64,000 bases of DNA from assembly GCF_947493875.1 (NCBI RefSeq), contig NZ_CANLSU010000001.1, positions 248,001-312,000 of the forward strand, given 5' to 3'. Every line of letters starts with the position of its first letter. Position 1 is the first letter of the stretch. The notes beneath the pieces are model-generated. The model had not been told where the DNA came from and ran no database searches. It was given only the letters and a program-made list of their open reading frames with translations. The position numbers and the translations under genes were made by a program. Below, piece by piece: positions 63,641 through 64,000 of this stretch. The stretch comes from an uncultured Marinococcus sp. Its GTDB lineage: Bacteria > Bacillota > Bacilli > Bacillales > Marinococcaceae.

Positions 63641-63958
63641 CTACTCGGTGGCTGGGGTATCGACTAACCCGGTAAACCTAAGCCGGTAAGATGTTTCGCC
63701 TTCATCAATGTAGCCCCAGGCAATACGGTCTTTTTTCCAAAAGATCTTAAACTGGTTGCGGTCGACAATTTCAAAGCTGTCGCATTCCGAGATGATTCCA
63801 AGCGTCTCCAACTCCCGGCAGATCCTCTTTGTTTCCGATAAATACCACATATTCTCCCAACGCGGGTGTTCAGAGCGGTTTGTGATGTCTGCGATAACTT
63901 CAATGGAACCATTCTGGAGAACACGATACCGGCCAAAGGAAGCTGCTTGATATTCCAT
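63641..63958 (-). CDS. Hypothetical small protein
   Basis: 105 residues, soluble, mixed alpha/beta (FGRYRVLQNGSIEVIADITN, RICRELETLGIISECDSFEI). No family recognised. ATG 63958 has GGGGAGA just upstream; an earlier ATG at 63994 has none. The neighbouring gene is outside the window. Confidence 0.6.
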   Translation of the reverse strand: MEYQAASFGRYRVLQNGSIEVIADITNRSEHPRWENMWYLSETKRICRELETLGIISECDSFEIVDRNQFKIFWKKDRIAWGYIDEGETSYRLRFTGLVDTPATE

Positions 63959-64000
63959 GAAATTCTCCCCATTCATTTTTCTTTTATTATGCATGAAAAA

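Overview
The window is chromosomal DNA of a low-GC Gram-positive bacterium of the Bacillaceae type, probably a halophilic or alkaliphilic relative of Bacillus. The signs are strong AGGAGG ribosome-binding sites with frequent GTG/TTG starts, many hairpin-plus-T terminators, and family content such as RsbR-type STAS, IDEAL-domain, HemAT, YrhD/YrhE-type formate dehydrogenase, DUF4003 and YyaL. Base composition is mosaic: much of the backbone is about 50-60% GC by hand count, much of 10.1-23.3 kb is near 40%, and one gene (mmsA) is near 65%. No plasmid, phage or insertion-sequence core gene was seen, and no CRISPR array.

Layout. 1-6.2 kb is a short-chain hydroxy/keto-acid locus: CoA-transferase A (5' cut by the window edge) and B, thiolase, a sigma-54 activator, a -24/-12 promoter, 3-hydroxybutyrate dehydrogenase and a GntP-type permease. 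6.3-9.4 kb holds four reverse-strand genes (FMN reductase-like, haloacid dehalogenase-like, SDR, TVP38-type membrane protein), followed by a decayed small membrane-protein gene. 10.1-18.6 kb is one nine-gene reverse-strand operon for uronate use: GntR regulator, uronate isomerase, three-part TRAP transporter, mannonate dehydratase, SDR mannonate oxidoreductase, KDG kinase and KDPG aldolase. 18.8-24.8 kb is a second sigma-54 module: activator, -24/-12 promoter, iron alcohol dehydrogenase, GntP permease and methylmalonate-semialdehyde dehydrogenase. It mirrors the first module.

24.9-41.5 kb is mixed housekeeping and accessory genes: Mn catalase, MaoC protein, 2-keto-acid decarboxylase, methionine aminopeptidase, YyaL with a Trp-rich partner, TauE exporter, TetR/RND pump with a 20-bp operator, an M50 protease, and an M20 hydrolase/cysteine hydrolase/glutamate dehydrogenase operon. 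A tRNA-Arg(CCT) lies at 41.7 kb. 41.9-57.9 kb includes GDPD, Cof-type HAD, YihY, a beta-helix lipoprotein, DUF4003, HemAT, a macro-domain protein, a purine-riboswitch-controlled amidohydrolase, an RsbR paralogue, an Rrf2 regulator with an operator-promoter overlap, a cell-wall amidase, a holin-like protein and TrhO. 57.9-64 kb carries a PAP2 phosphatase, the YrhE/YrhD formate dehydrogenase pair, a DUF2294 protein and two small genes.

The most notable signals are: (i) a guanine-type purine riboswitch whose P1 helix overlaps an intrinsic terminator so that ligand should turn the downstream deaminase ON; (ii) the two parallel sigma-54 hydroxy-acid modules; (iii) an abrupt composition switch about 40 bases inside mmsA; (iv) a YihY gene whose conserved N-terminus begins at an ATC codon next to a good Shine-Dalgarno. 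All functional assignments come from reading sequence motifs; no database search was run.
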